DNA of 64,000 nt from Fibrobacterota bacterium (GTDB lineage: Bacteria > Fibrobacterota > Chitinivibrionia > Chitinivibrionales > Chitinispirillaceae), in contig JAEWVR010000031.1 of assembly GCA_023459055.1 (NCBI GenBank), positions 310,001 through 374,000 on the forward strand, read 5' to 3'. The notes beneath the pieces were generated by a model. It searched no databases and had not been told where the DNA came from. It worked only from the letters and a program-made list of their open reading frames with translations. Positions within the stretch are counted from its first letter, which is position 1; every line of letters starts with the position of its first letter. Positions 34,988 through 44,576 of the stretch are shown here, piece by piece. The translations under genes were made by a program, and so were the position numbers.

Positions 34988-35645
34988 TTAACTACATATA
35001 TTCTCGAAATTAAAAGCAATATGTTTTTCCATGACTTTTCATCTGTAGTCCAGTTTGAATTGTCATTCATCAGTATGCTTCTTTACTACTGAACCCACTC
35101 AGAATGCATGATGTAACAGCATAATAATACAATCCCATGATCACGGGATCTTTAAATGTACAATGCGAGAAACACTCTCATTATGTTAGGTCAAGGGATA
35201 ATACAGTTTTTAGAGCACAATAGAATCTGTTCAGAAGGATTTAGTACCGAAAATATCCTCCTGTAAAAATTTCTTTATCCTTTTTTTGACATATTGAAAT
35301 ATCAGAAATTATTTATTTTGACTTTTACAATCAGTTTTAACAGATCAATCCATGTGATAATCGCCGAATCAATCAATTATCAACCTTCAATTTCCCGGGG
35401 TTTCTGTCTTTTTTTTAATTTTTTTATATTTTTGACAATTTACTTTAAATAAAGCCGTACATATAAGGGAGTTTTTTGGGAAAATTGATTTTTTTAAAAA
35501 AAATTATTTATGTTTGCTTAATTATTTTACATGATTATATTTTACATGACATAATGTGATTGATATTGAAGAAATCTGAATAGTAAACCAGAAAAATCAT
35601 TTACAACCTATATAACCATCAACCCTTAACAAAGGAGCGCGCACT
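34988..35645. other. long AT-rich region before the double-HTH gene
   Basis: About 660 nt, no coding frame supported. Several A/T runs (35411-35430, 35485-35510), several isolated TTGACA-like hexamers without a matching -10, and a direct repeat TTTTACATGA at 35525-35534 and 35540-35549, a period of 15, lie 95-120 nt before the next start. Together they may be the promoter/operator of that gene. Confidence 0.35.
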
Positions 35646-35948
35646 ATGGCACGTATTTCAAAAGCAGATCTTTTAAAGCTGCAAAAAAAGTTTGGCACTG
35701 ATGCAAAAATCGGTGAAGAGTTCGGAATCACACGTCAGGCAGTTCATCAACTCCGGAAAAAGTACGGAATTGAATCCCGGACATCATCAAATCCTGATCG
35801 CAATAAGGATATGGTTGATATGCGTGATAGTGGACAAAGCGTTGAAGCTATTGCAAAAAAAGTGAAGCTTTCTGTTCCCCAGACTTACCGGATTCTTAAA
35901 GAAACTGCGGGAGAAAAAACTGCAAAGAAAAAAACAAAGAAAAGGTAA
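35646..35948 (+). CDS. small double helix-turn-helix protein
   Basis: 100 residues. Two HTH-like units: IGEEFGITRQAVHQLRKKYGI (residues ~21-41) and VEAIAKKVKLSVPQTYRILK (~66-85), followed by a lysine-rich tail (~90-100). This is a stand-alone, basic DNA-binding protein, resembling the HTH of Hin/resolvase-type domains repeated twice. Excellent ribosome site AAAGGAGCG. It may be a nucleoid-associated or regulatory protein. I cannot name a family. It is isolated, with a 700-nt AT-rich upstream region and a hairpin downstream. Confidence 0.82.
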   Translation: MARISKADLLKLQKKFGTDAKIGEEFGITRQAVHQLRKKYGIESRTSSNPDRNKDMVDMRDSGQSVEAIAKKVKLSVPQTYRILKETAGEKTAKKKTKKR

Positions 35949-35954
35949 TCCTAT

Positions 35955-35988
35955 GAACGAGTCCTGAATTTATTCTCCGGGCTCGTTC
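35955..35988. terminator. hairpin after the double-HTH gene
   Basis: GAACGAGTCC (35955-35964) pairs with GGGCTCGTTC (35979-35988), one G-U, 14-nt loop. No T-run, so termination is likely but not typical. Confidence 0.5.
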
Positions 35989-36082
35989 TAAACTAAGTCC
36001 TTAAGCCGAATAGCAATATCCATTTAAGATATGATTTGTATTAGTACGCATTGCAATACGTACTAACATTTACAGTGTTCTA

Positions 36083-36616
36083 TTAAAATTTCAATCCAAC
36101 ACCAGCATTGATCCATCCGAAACCGGCACCCTCTTCAACAAAAGCGAATAAATTCGGTTTAAAATAGTAGCGAGCACCAATATTTTCGCGAATTACAAAT
36201 CCTCCCACAGACGGATCTGAGATTGATGTTCCCGCACCTTTCCAGGTAGCCCATCCAATACTCCAGCCAAGTGATAAACCCGCATACACATCAAGCTTAT
36301 CCCGAACTTTAATTTTATCAGATAATACTTTGAGATTAAATGGATGAAACAGCACCCGTGCAACGACAGGAAAATAATTATATCGCCAGTAAGATGAGTA
36401 GCTATACCCGTTGTAGCCAAATCCCCCCCCGGCACTTAATGCATCATGAAATGCATAATCAAAAGTTCCATAAAAGCCAAAATAATAGATACTCATACCT
36501 AAAGAAACATTCTTGTCGCCTTTTTTATAAGCACTATTATCACTATTTGCCCAATCAGCTGCAAAAGCACTACTAATAAAAGCACAACAAAGCAGCGCAA
36601 CTAATAATTTTTTCAT
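36083..36616 (-). CDS. small outer-membrane beta-barrel-like protein
   Basis: 177 residues from the Met at 36616, chosen because AGGAGA lies just upstream and the protein then begins with a cleavable signal peptide (KKLLVALLCCAFISSAFAA). An in-frame extension to 36742 overlaps the PhoH gene and lacks a ribosome site. The mature part alternates hydrophobic and polar residues with many Gly/Tyr/Phe, and ends in ...GVGLKF, an aromatic C-terminus usual in outer-membrane barrels recognised by BamA. Length suits an 8-strand barrel. Function unknown. It is 106 nt downstream of the PhoH-like gene, same strand. Confidence 0.75.
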   Translation of the reverse strand: MKKLLVALLCCAFISSAFAADWANSDNSAYKKGDKNVSLGMSIYYFGFYGTFDYAFHDALSAGGGFGYNGYSYSSYWRYNYFPVVARVLFHPFNLKVLSDKIKVRDKLDVYAGLSLGWSIGWATWKGAGTSISDPSVGGFVIRENIGARYYFKPNLFAFVEEGAGFGWINAGVGLKF

Positions 36617-36722
36617 GAATTTCTCCTGTTCTTTAAAAACGGGGTAACTACCCATAAATGTTTTCTTAGCCATGCACATTATATATGACTCATATAATTT
36701 TACATTTCCTGCTGCCTTGATG

Positions 36723-38042
36723 TCAAAGGAGATTTGCTGCAAGTTCAGACAGTCTGGAACGCTCTCCTCTTGTAAATGTTATGTGTGCTGCAATGTCCTG
36801 ATCTTTAAATCGCTCAACCAGATAGGTTAAGCCATTACTTGACGAATCAATATAGGGGTTGTCAATCTGATATGGATCTCCGGTTACAACAATTTTTGTC
36901 CCCTCTCCCACGCGTGTTATTATGGTTTTTATTTCGTGTGGTGTCAGGTTTTGCGCTTCATCGAGGATTAAAAATTGACTATGAATCGAACGGCCGCGAA
37001 TATAAGTTAACGGTTCAATAACAAGTATTCCCATATCGACAAGTTCCTTGAATCCACGAACATTTCTGCTGGTACGGCTATCTTTACGCATTAAAAGTTC
37101 AATATTGTCAACGATTGGATACATCCAGGGAGTGAGCTTTTCTTCAACCGTACCGGGAAGAAAACCGATATCCTTCCCCATTGGAAGAGTCGGGCGGGAA
37201 ACAAGAATTCGATTATAGACATTTTCATCCACGGTTTTGAAAAGACTGGCAGCTACCGCAAGAAGTGTCTTGCCTGTGCCTGCTTTACCTACCAGTGTCA
37301 CAAGCTGGATATCATCATTCATTAACGCATCCATGGCAAAGACCTGTTCTCTGTTTTTTGGTCTGATTCTCCATGCACCATCACGAGGTTCATTTATGAC
37401 CCTGACGATTGACTTTTTGTTGTAATCAAAACGACCAAGAGCAATCTGTGATGGATCAGAATTTGTTATAAGAGTGACATACTGGTTCGGCTGAAGATCA
37501 TCACCACTGTACCCGAGAATCCCCTGATCTTTATACCGCTGTACATCCGACGTATCAAACCGTAACTCTTTCATACCGCAGAAAAGTTCTTCAATATCAA
37601 CTTTTTCCGATTCATAATCTTCAACATCAAGACCAAGTGCATCAGCTTTAATACGTAAATTAATGTCTTTACTAACAAGAATAGTAGGCATACTTCCGGC
37701 CTGCTCCTTGACCTCAAGTGCTATTGCAAGAATCGAATTGTCACGATTACGGTCCCGGAGCTCTTCAGGGATTTTGCGTAGCGAAGCACCAGAGCTCATT
37801 TTAACAAAAAGGGTTCCACCGTTATCAAGAGTAACGCCGTCTGAAATTGATGATTTCTTGCGCAGTACATCAAGAATTCGTGATGTCTGACGGGCACTGC
37901 GGCCAATTTCACTAACGTCCTTTTTAAAGTGATCAATGCTTTCAATCACAGTAATCGGAATAATAACATTATTTGTATCAAATCTAAACATTGCCTGTGC
38001 ATCATAGAGAAGAACAGTTGTGTCAAGTATGTAATTTTTCAT
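36723..38042 (-). CDS. PIN domain-PhoH family ATPase
   Basis: 439 residues. Residues ~1-150 are a PIN ribonuclease domain (NYILDTTVLLYD with the first acidic residue; later acidic DRNRDNSILAIAL and SKDINLRIKA). Residues ~225-435 are the PhoH-like P-loop ATPase (TLVGKAGTGKTLLA Walker A near 250; FLILDEAQNLTPHEIKTIITRVGEGTKIVVTGD). Fusions of this kind are thought to couple RNA unwinding to cleavage. No antitoxin gene is adjacent, unlike PhoH2 toxin loci, so a housekeeping RNA-metabolism role is more likely. A 375-nt gap separates it from divergent nifJ. Confidence 0.9.
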   Translation of the reverse strand: MKNYILDTTVLLYDAQAMFRFDTNNVIIPITVIESIDHFKKDVSEIGRSARQTSRILDVLRKKSSISDGVTLDNGGTLFVKMSSGASLRKIPEELRDRNRDNSILAIALEVKEQAGSMPTILVSKDINLRIKADALGLDVEDYESEKVDIEELFCGMKELRFDTSDVQRYKDQGILGYSGDDLQPNQYVTLITNSDPSQIALGRFDYNKKSIVRVINEPRDGAWRIRPKNREQVFAMDALMNDDIQLVTLVGKAGTGKTLLAVAASLFKTVDENVYNRILVSRPTLPMGKDIGFLPGTVEEKLTPWMYPIVDNIELLMRKDSRTSRNVRGFKELVDMGILVIEPLTYIRGRSIHSQFLILDEAQNLTPHEIKTIITRVGEGTKIVVTGDPYQIDNPYIDSSSNGLTYLVERFKDQDIAAHITFTRGERSRLSELAANLL

Positions 38043-38418
38043 GTTTCGGCTATTTCCTTTTCAACTATACAAACTATTAATAATTAATATACATCTGACA
38101 CATAAAAATCAATAGTACCCGAACAGGAAATGCAATAATTAACCTAACAAAATCTACCGCAGACAAGTTCATTTTTATAGGATATCTACACTCATTGTAT
38201 GTGATACAAGATTAAAATAAATTACATTTTTCACAATAATTCTTGCAATTCACCCGATAAAGCTGATATTTTAATAGGTGTTGTTTTTTTGATTCAAATT
38301 TGTACAAAACTCAATTCTTATTGAATGACGGCTTTGTAGATATTTATATTTATAGTCTTTTTTTAGTATTATTCCTCGCGTCGTTGCGATTTACATTTTC
38401 CTTAGAGGAGTCAGTAGT
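38043..38418. other. divergent promoter region (PIN-PhoH / nifJ)
   Basis: 375 nt, strongly AT-rich. No promoter I can support confidently; TTTTTCACAA at ~38227-38236 resembles half of a Rex operator but the other half is missing. The nifJ ribosome site GAGGAG ends it. Confidence 0.3.
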
Positions 38419-41400
38419 ATGGCCAGACCTAAAGTACCACATGACGGAAATTCCGCCTGTGCACATGTTGCTCATGCAGTTAACGAAGTAATTGCAATAT
38501 ATCCAATCACGCCATCATCACCTATGGGTGAAATCAGTGATGAAAAAAGTGCTGCAAAGCAGAAAAATATTTGGGGTACAATCCCTCAGGTTTCAGAACT
38601 TCAGTCTGAAGCTGGAGCTGTTGGAGCTGTACACGGTTCACTTAGCGCCGGTGCAATGACAACAACATTCACTGCATCACAGGGGCTACTTCTCATGATC
38701 CCTAACATGTACAAAATTGCCGGAGAAATGCTTCCGACCGTTTTTCATGTTACAGCACGTGCAATAGCATGTCAGGGTTTGTCAATTTTTGGTGACCACA
38801 GTGACGTTATGGCTGTTCGTCAGACCGGTTGGGCTATGCTCTGCTCAACAACAGTTCAGGAAGCAATGGATTTTGCACTTATCGCTCAGGCTGCGACCCT
38901 TGAATCAAGAGTTCCATTTCTTCACTTCTTCGATGGTTTCCGTACATCACATGAACTTCAGAAGATCGAAGAGCTTACTTATGATGACATGCGTTCAATG
39001 ATTAAAGATGAGCTAATCCGTAAGTTCCGTACATCATCCATGTCACCAGATCATCCAATCCTCAGAGGTACCGCTCAGAATCCTGACGTTTACTTCCAGG
39101 GTAGAGAAACTGTAAATAAAGTCATAGCGGACTGTCCGGCGATCGTTCAGCAGAAAATGGACGAGTTCGCAAAACTGACAGGTCGTCAGTATAAACTTTA
39201 CGAATACTTTGGTGCTCCTGATGCAGAAAAAGTTATCGTTCTAATGGGTTCTGGTTGCGATGTTGTTCACGAAACCGTTGACCACCTTCTTGACAGCAAA
39301 CAGAAAGTTGGTGTTCTCAAAGTTCGTTTGTTCCGTCCGCTTGATGGTAAAGCTCTTGTTGATGCACTTCCTGCATCTGTCAAGAAAATTGCAGTACTTG
39401 ACAGAACAAAAGAACCTGGCGCTGTCGGCGAACCACTATATGAAGATGTACGTACAGCAATCGGTGAAGCAATGCAGGCAAAAACATCTAAGTTCACAGC
39501 ATGGCCCCTTGTTATCGGTGGACGTTATGGTCTTGGATCTGCAGAGTTCACACCTGCAATGGTTGTTGCTCTTTTTGCAGAACTTGACAAAGCAACACCA
39601 AAGAATCATTTTGCACTTGGTATTGTTGATGATATCACTGGAAATTACCTTGATTTTGACAAACACTATTCAATCGAATGTGAAGAGTGTTTCCGTGCTC
39701 TTTTCTATGGTTTGGGTTCTGATGGTACAGTCAGTGCGAACAAGAACAGTATCAAGATTATTTCTGACAATACCGATAACTATACACAGGCGTATTTCTC
39801 ATACGATTCAAAGAAGGCTGGAACTGTTACCGTTTCTCATCTTCGTTTCGGTAAAGCACCAATTCGCCATCCTTACCTGATCACTAAAGCAAACTTCATT
39901 GCATGTCACAATTTCTCATTTGTCGAGAAAGTAAACATGCTTGACAACTTGCAGGAAGGTGGAAGTTTCCTTCTTACATCAGAATACGACAAAGACACTG
40001 TATGGTCACATCTCCCAGGCCGTGTTCAGAAACAGCTCATTGATAAGAAAGCAAAACTCTACGTTATTGACGCGCTCGGAATCGGTCATGAGGTAGGTCT
40101 TGGCAACCTTATCAATACAATCATGCAGGTTGCGTTCTTCAAGATTTCCAAAGTTATCGACGTTGATCTTGCAATCGAAAAAATTAAATATGCTGTAAAA
40201 AAGACATATGGTAAAAAGGGTGATGCAGTTGTTAATATGAACATTGCATCAATTGACAAAGCATTTGCAGGTGTTCATGAAGTAAACTATCCTAAAACAC
40301 CGTCAAATCCTGTTGAACCGATGAAAGTAGTTCCTGATTCAGCACCTGATTTTGTAAAGAGCGTTACAGCGCAGATCATTAAAGGTGAAGGCGCAGACCT
40401 TCCTGTATCAAAGATTCCTGAAAACGGAACCTGGCCAACTGGTACAACACAGTTCGAAAAACGTAACATTGCAGTTGAAATTCCGGTCTGGAATCCTGCA
40501 ACATGTATCCAGTGTCATCGCTGTTCGATTCTTTGTCCTCACGCAGCAATCCGTCCAAAAGCATACGATGCAAAATACCTTGAAAAAGCACCTGCAACAT
40601 TCAAATCTGCAGATGCAAAGGGTAAAGAACTTGCAGGCCTCAAGTACACACTTCAGATTGCACCAGAAGACTGCACCGGTTGTGGCGCATGTGTCGAGAA
40701 CTGTCCGACAAAAGGCAGAGGTGATGCAATCGTTATGAAACACCAGACACCACTCCGTGAAGAGGAAGCAAAGAACTGGGAATTTTTCATCAATCTTCCA
40801 GACACAGATCCATCAAAGGTTGATGCAGGCACTGTAAAAGGAAGCCAGCTTGTTCGTCCGTTGTTCGAATTCAGCGGTGCATGTGCAGGTTGTGGTGAAA
40901 CCGGTTATGTAAAACTGCTCACACAGCTCTTTGGTGATCGTCTCTACATTGCCAATGCTACAGGATGTTCTTCAATCTACGGTGGAAACCTTCCTACGAC
41001 TCCATATGCAAAACGTTCTGACGGTCGTGGTCCTACATGGAACAACTCACTCTTCGAAGACAACGCAGAAGTTGCATTCGGTATGAGAAGTGCCGTTGAC
41101 AAGTTTACTGAATTTGCACGGGAACTTGCAAACAAGATTATCGCTGATGGTACCGAAAGTGCAGAAGTCAAGACACTTCTTGGAGAAATTCTAAACGCAA
41201 GCCAGTCTACAACAGAGCTTATTGAGGCACAGCGCGGACGTGTTGCAAAACTTAAAGCAGGTATTGCAAACAGCAAATCTGCAGATGCAGTTCAGTTGCT
41301 CTCACTTGCAGATTATCTTGTAAAAAAATCAGTCTGGGCACTTGGTGGTGATGGATGGGCATACGATATCGGCTATGGTGGACTTGACCATGTTCTCGCA

Positions 41401-41973
41401 ACTGGCAAGAACGTAAATATTCTTGTTCTTGATACTGAAGTTTACTCAAATACCGGTGGTCAGTCTTCAAAATCAACGCCTATGGGTGCAATTGCGAAGT
41501 TTGCTGCTGGAGGTAAACCGACAATTAAGAAAGACATGGGTATGATTGCAATGAGCTATGGATATATCTATGTTGCAAAAGTTGCAATGGGTGCAAACCA
41601 GAATCAGGTTGTAAAGGCATTCATGGAAGCTGAAGCATATGATGGTCCATCAATTATTCTTGCATACAGCCACTGTATAGCACACGGTATTAATATGCTT
41701 AGCGGTTATAACGAACAGAAGCTTGCTGTTGACTGTGGTCACTGGCCACTGTATCGTTATAATCCAGATCTTACCGCTCAGGGCAAGAATCCGCTGATTG
41801 TTGACAGCAAGGATCCAACGATTCAGCTTTCTGATTACATTTATAACGAAAACCGCTACAAGATGCTTCAGAGATCAAATCCGGAAGCGTCAAAGCAGTT
41901 TCTTGAACATTCACAGAAGACTGTTGCTGCGAAGTTCAAGATGCTTAAACAGCTTGCAGCTCTTGAAATGTAA
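38419..41973 (+). CDS. nifJ: pyruvate:ferredoxin (flavodoxin) oxidoreductase
   Basis: 1184 residues, the usual length of the fused homodimeric enzyme. The N-terminus shows the pyruvate-binding domain I (YPITPSSPMGEISD, SLSAGAMTTTFTASQGLLLMIPNMYKIAGE). Residues ~695-770 hold two 4Fe-4S sets (CIQCHRCSILCP and CTGCGACVENCP), and CAGCGETGYVKLL (~822) binds the third cluster near TPP. GDGWAYDIGYGGLDHVLATG (~977) with VYSNTGGQSSKSTP is the TPP-Mg motif. It converts pyruvate and CoA to acetyl-CoA, CO2 and reduced ferredoxin, pointing to anaerobic life. Codon usage looks regular, as in a highly expressed gene. A strong terminator follows. Confidence 0.97.
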   Translation: MARPKVPHDGNSACAHVAHAVNEVIAIYPITPSSPMGEISDEKSAAKQKNIWGTIPQVSELQSEAGAVGAVHGSLSAGAMTTTFTASQGLLLMIPNMYKIAGEMLPTVFHVTARAIACQGLSIFGDHSDVMAVRQTGWAMLCSTTVQEAMDFALIAQAATLESRVPFLHFFDGFRTSHELQKIEELTYDDMRSMIKDELIRKFRTSSMSPDHPILRGTAQNPDVYFQGRETVNKVIADCPAIVQQKMDEFAKLTGRQYKLYEYFGAPDAEKVIVLMGSGCDVVHETVDHLLDSKQKVGVLKVRLFRPLDGKALVDALPASVKKIAVLDRTKEPGAVGEPLYEDVRTAIGEAMQAKTSKFTAWPLVIGGRYGLGSAEFTPAMVVALFAELDKATPKNHFALGIVDDITGNYLDFDKHYSIECEECFRALFYGLGSDGTVSANKNSIKIISDNTDNYTQAYFSYDSKKAGTVTVSHLRFGKAPIRHPYLITKANFIACHNFSFVEKVNMLDNLQEGGSFLLTSEYDKDTVWSHLPGRVQKQLIDKKAKLYVIDALGIGHEVGLGNLINTIMQVAFFKISKVIDVDLAIEKIKYAVKKTYGKKGDAVVNMNIASIDKAFAGVHEVNYPKTPSNPVEPMKVVPDSAPDFVKSVTAQIIKGEGADLPVSKIPENGTWPTGTTQFEKRNIAVEIPVWNPATCIQCHRCSILCPHAAIRPKAYDAKYLEKAPATFKSADAKGKELAGLKYTLQIAPEDCTGCGACVENCPTKGRGDAIVMKHQTPLREEEAKNWEFFINLPDTDPSKVDAGTVKGSQLVRPLFEFSGACAGCGETGYVKLLTQLFGDRLYIANATGCSSIYGGNLPTTPYAKRSDGRGPTWNNSLFEDNAEVAFGMRSAVDKFTEFARELANKIIADGTESAEVKTLLGEILNASQSTTELIEAQRGRVAKLKAGIANSKSADAVQLLSLADYLVKKSVWALGGDGWAYDIGYGGLDHVLATGKNVNILVLDTEVYSNTGGQSSKSTPMGAIAKFAAGGKPTIKKDMGMIAMSYGYIYVAKVAMGANQNQVVKAFMEAEAYDGPSIILAYSHCIAHGINMLSGYNEQKLAVDCGHWPLYRYNPDLTAQGKNPLIVDSKDPTIQLSDYIYNENRYKMLQRSNPEASKQFLEHSQKTVAAKFKMLKQLAALEM

Positions 41974-42020
41974 TTATTACTAAATTGCAGGTATTTACCT
42001 GTGGTTCGGTGAAAAACATA

Positions 42021-42058
42021 CGTCCCGTGAATTTTATAATTTACGGGACGTTTTATTT
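42021..42058 (+). terminator. intrinsic terminator of nifJ
   Basis: CGTCCCGTGAATT (from 42021) pairs with AATTTACGGGACG (ending 42050) with one G-U and a TTAT loop, followed by TTTTATTT. Confidence 0.88.
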
Positions 42059-42103
42059 ATGTATGGTGGGAATTTGTAACTACGCCCATACCGACACAAA
42101 TAA

Positions 42104-42150
42104 AAATGGCACAAAGAAGAACTCTTCGTGCCATTTAAGAAGAAGGAGGT
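42104..42150 (+). ncRNA. possible small structured RNA: hairpin followed by orphan AAGGAGG
   Basis: AAATGGCAC (42104-42112) begins an arm that pairs with GTGCCATTT (ending 42136), with AAGAAGA/TCTTC extending the stem and one bulge. Directly after it AGAAGGAGG (about 42140-42148) resembles a ribosome site, but no ATG or GTG frame follows; only a 20-odd-codon frame from TTG is available. It could be a transcript able to pair with anti-SD-like sequence, or a remnant leader. The surrounding 300 nt hold nothing else supported. Confidence 0.3.
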
Positions 42151-42375
42151 AGAAATTAAAACGTTTGGTCTTTCATAATCTAATCTTAACCGAAATTGAA
42201 AGAGGAGTCAAGATTTTTTTTGCAGCATGATCAGCATCATTTTTCGTAAACATTAATGTGTGATTAGCCAAAATAACGATCAAACATCTCATAGAGATCT
42301 CTTTTTATAACGTCTTAGAGTGATTATTCAGAAAATTATTAACAGTAAATTAATATTTTGAAACATCAATAAGAA

Positions 42376-42897
42376 TCACGAGTCATGCTCTTTCGATTCT
42401 GTTGCGGCTTTTATTAATTTGTACTTTTTTCGATGGAAATAATATTGTAAAGAAAGGCGGGCAATTGCGTAGGATAGTAATCCAGAAGCAGTGGAAACAA
42501 TAAGATTTCCAATGAAATACATCCCGACAGCAACACTGACACTTCCGAAAAATTTCGCAAATTCCAGGTGGCGAATTAGTTCTATTGAGTTTTTAACTGT
42601 CGAATAATCGATTCCAACAACAGAACAGGAAAGCGATATCCAGAAGAGCGACGTTAAAGGATTCGCTATAAAGGTCCCAATAATAGCAGCAGTAATATTA
42701 AATTTAAAAAAAGGTGCAACCAATGCAAGCAGCAATGCACCAGCCCCAAACGTTGGAAAAACTCCAACAAAAACACCTATAGCAATCCCAAGTGCAATTT
42801 CATGTTTTGAAGCACGAAGCGTAAGGAGCTGCTTGACCTTCTGCTCAATCTTAAGCAGTAAGGCTGCAATCTTTTTTATGATCGGAGACACACCCAA
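42376..42897 (-). CDS. DUF2062 family membrane protein
   Basis: 173 residues. Conserved DUF2062 block: LRASKHEIALGIAIGVFVGVFPTFGAGALLLALVAPFFKFN, then AAIIGTFIANPLTSLFWISL, with 3-4 membrane segments in all. The basic C-terminus is cytoplasmic. The family is often found near glycosyltransferases or is fused to them; nothing here reveals a partner. Isolated on the minus strand, opposite nifJ on the left and the CorC-type gene on the right (361-nt gap). Confidence 0.85.
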   Translation of the reverse strand: MGVSPIIKKIAALLLKIEQKVKQLLTLRASKHEIALGIAIGVFVGVFPTFGAGALLLALVAPFFKFNITAAIIGTFIANPLTSLFWISLSCSVVGIDYSTVKNSIELIRHLEFAKFFGSVSVAVGMYFIGNLIVSTASGLLSYAIARLSLQYYFHRKKYKLIKAATESKEHDS

Positions 42898-43259
42898 ATC
42901 CTTCTGAAACTACCCAGCGCGGCCTATCCCTTAATGTTGAGCCTCTTTACCCTTTACAATAAACAAACCCTGAAGCATCGGTTACATTATACACAGTTCT
43001 ATTTGAGACATCAAGAAACTACATATTTTTTTGTTTTTTTGCAATTAATTAATAGCATTTCGCAGCATATTATCAAATATTTTTAAACATGCTACAAAAG
43101 TGAATTTTTACTCATTAGAATTGATTACGATCAGGTTTCAAAACATGATATTATTGCCTGATATTTTTTCTTTCTTGTGTTTCCTTATTGAAATGTGGTA
43201 AATTTAGTGGTACGGTATAAATTTATTTGTAAAGCTAAAATCTTACTGACAGGATATTC
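42898..43259. other. divergent intergenic region
   Basis: 361 nt between DUF2062 (minus) and the CorC-type gene (plus). AT-rich with A/T runs around 43020-43090. No supported promoter pair, hairpin or gene; GACAGGATATTC is the likely ribosome site region of the next gene. Confidence 0.3.
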
Positions 43260-44576
43260 ATGGAAGTAGTAATCCTTATCCTTTTAATAGCTATAAACGG
43301 TTTTTTTGCATTGGCAGAAATCGCCTTTGTATCATCCAGACGTGAATCTATTGAATCTTCAGAAAGTCAGGGTCATAAGAGTGCTACGCATGTTTTAAAA
43401 ATGATGGATGCACCTGATAGATTCCTATCGGTAATTCAGGTTGGAATCACACTTATAGGTATTGTTTCGGGTACATTTAGTGGAGTTGCTCTCGCAGAAG
43501 ACTTTGCAAACGTAATTGATAACATATCCTTCTTAAGCAAGTACTCTCATTCGATTGCACTAGTGGTTGTTGTTACAGTTGTCACTTATTTTTCAATTGT
43601 TTTTGGTGAACTTGTCCCGAAATCGATCGCACTTCGCGATCCGGAAAAATTCATTCTTGCATTGATCAGACCGATCAGCGTATTTGCTCTCCTTATGGGA
43701 CCGATAGTCTCATTTCTCAGTTGGTCAACAAAACTGATTATGAATATTCTTCATATTAAGACCAGTGGTATTGATGAAGAGAGCGATCCTATCAAAGAGA
43801 TCCTGGGTATTGCAAAAATTGCGGCAATAAAAAACAAGATAGATCCATTACAGGAAAAAATCATAAAGAATGCAATCAGTACCCGTAAACTGCTTGTTAA
43901 AGATATTATGGTTCAAAAGAACGATATGCGTACACTGACAACCGAGATGAGTCCTGCAGATGCGCTTGTTGCAGCCCATGTGCATCACCATACCAGGTAC
44001 CCGCTTATTGACAGTTCACAAAACGGACAGGTTATCGGTTATGTCAATTTTAAGGATATTGTCAATACACTTCGTCTTAACCCGCTCTCCCCCACACTCA
44101 AAGGAATTAAACGTCCGATAGCGTCTGTCAACGGCAAGGACAAAGTGACCGACGTACTTAGAAACCTTATCAGAACACATCAGCATATAGCAATGGTAAA
44201 AAACGAACATGGCCAGGATACCGGTCTTGTTACCATGGAAAACATACTCGAAACAATCGTGGGAGATATCATGGACGAATATGATATCATGCCGGAGTAT
44301 CTCTATGAGATAAACGAGACACGTCTTTTAGCTGGAGGGGGAGTCAATCTATTGACATTACGCGAGCGTCTTGGTGATGCAATTCCGGAAGCCAATAAAA
44401 CATTGTGTCAATGGATTCTGGATATGTCGAATAAACCGGTTAAAATCGAAAGCACGATCACCCTTAACGGTATTGTCTTTGAGATCCGGAAAATGAGCCG
44501 TTCACGTATCAGCGAAATAATAATTGACTATTCAGGAATCATTAATTCACTACCGGTAAATGCAGACAATGTGTAA
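43260..44576 (+). CDS. CNNM/CorC-type transporter-associated protein (DUF21-CBS-CorC)
   Basis: 438 residues. Residues ~1-190 are a DUF21/CNNM membrane domain with three to four helices (FALAEIAFVSSRRE, LSVIQVGITLIGIVSGTFSG, VFGELVPKSIALRDP). Residues ~205-330 hold two CBS domains (VKDIMVQKNDMRTL, YPLIDSSQNGQVIGYVNFKDI, QHIAMVKNEHGQDTGLVTMENILETIVGDIMDEYD). The rest is a CorC_HlyC domain. Members bind ATP/Mg and are implicated in magnesium or cobalt export, and some are annotated as hemolysins without proof. Its stop abuts the stop of the convergent lipoprotein gene with no spacer (TAATTA). Confidence 0.92.
   Translation: MEVVILILLIAINGFFALAEIAFVSSRRESIESSESQGHKSATHVLKMMDAPDRFLSVIQVGITLIGIVSGTFSGVALAEDFANVIDNISFLSKYSHSIALVVVVTVVTYFSIVFGELVPKSIALRDPEKFILALIRPISVFALLMGPIVSFLSWSTKLIMNILHIKTSGIDEESDPIKEILGIAKIAAIKNKIDPLQEKIIKNAISTRKLLVKDIMVQKNDMRTLTTEMSPADALVAAHVHHHTRYPLIDSSQNGQVIGYVNFKDIVNTLRLNPLSPTLKGIKRPIASVNGKDKVTDVLRNLIRTHQHIAMVKNEHGQDTGLVTMENILETIVGDIMDEYDIMPEYLYEINETRLLAGGGVNLLTLRERLGDAIPEANKTLCQWILDMSNKPVKIESTITLNGIVFEIRKMSRSRISEIIIDYSGIINSLPVNADNV

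Noticed and set aside
36617..36742. N-terminal extension of the outer-membrane protein into the PhoH gene
   Set aside because: It would bury the signal peptide, and a good ribosome site precedes Met 36616.
38227..38236. Rex-like operator upstream of nifJ
   Set aside because: Only one half-site (TTTTTCACAA) is present; the palindrome is incomplete.
42165..42240. TTG-initiated micro-frame after the orphan AAGGAGG
   Set aside because: About 20 codons only, no family, and the TTG is far from the ribosome-site-like sequence.
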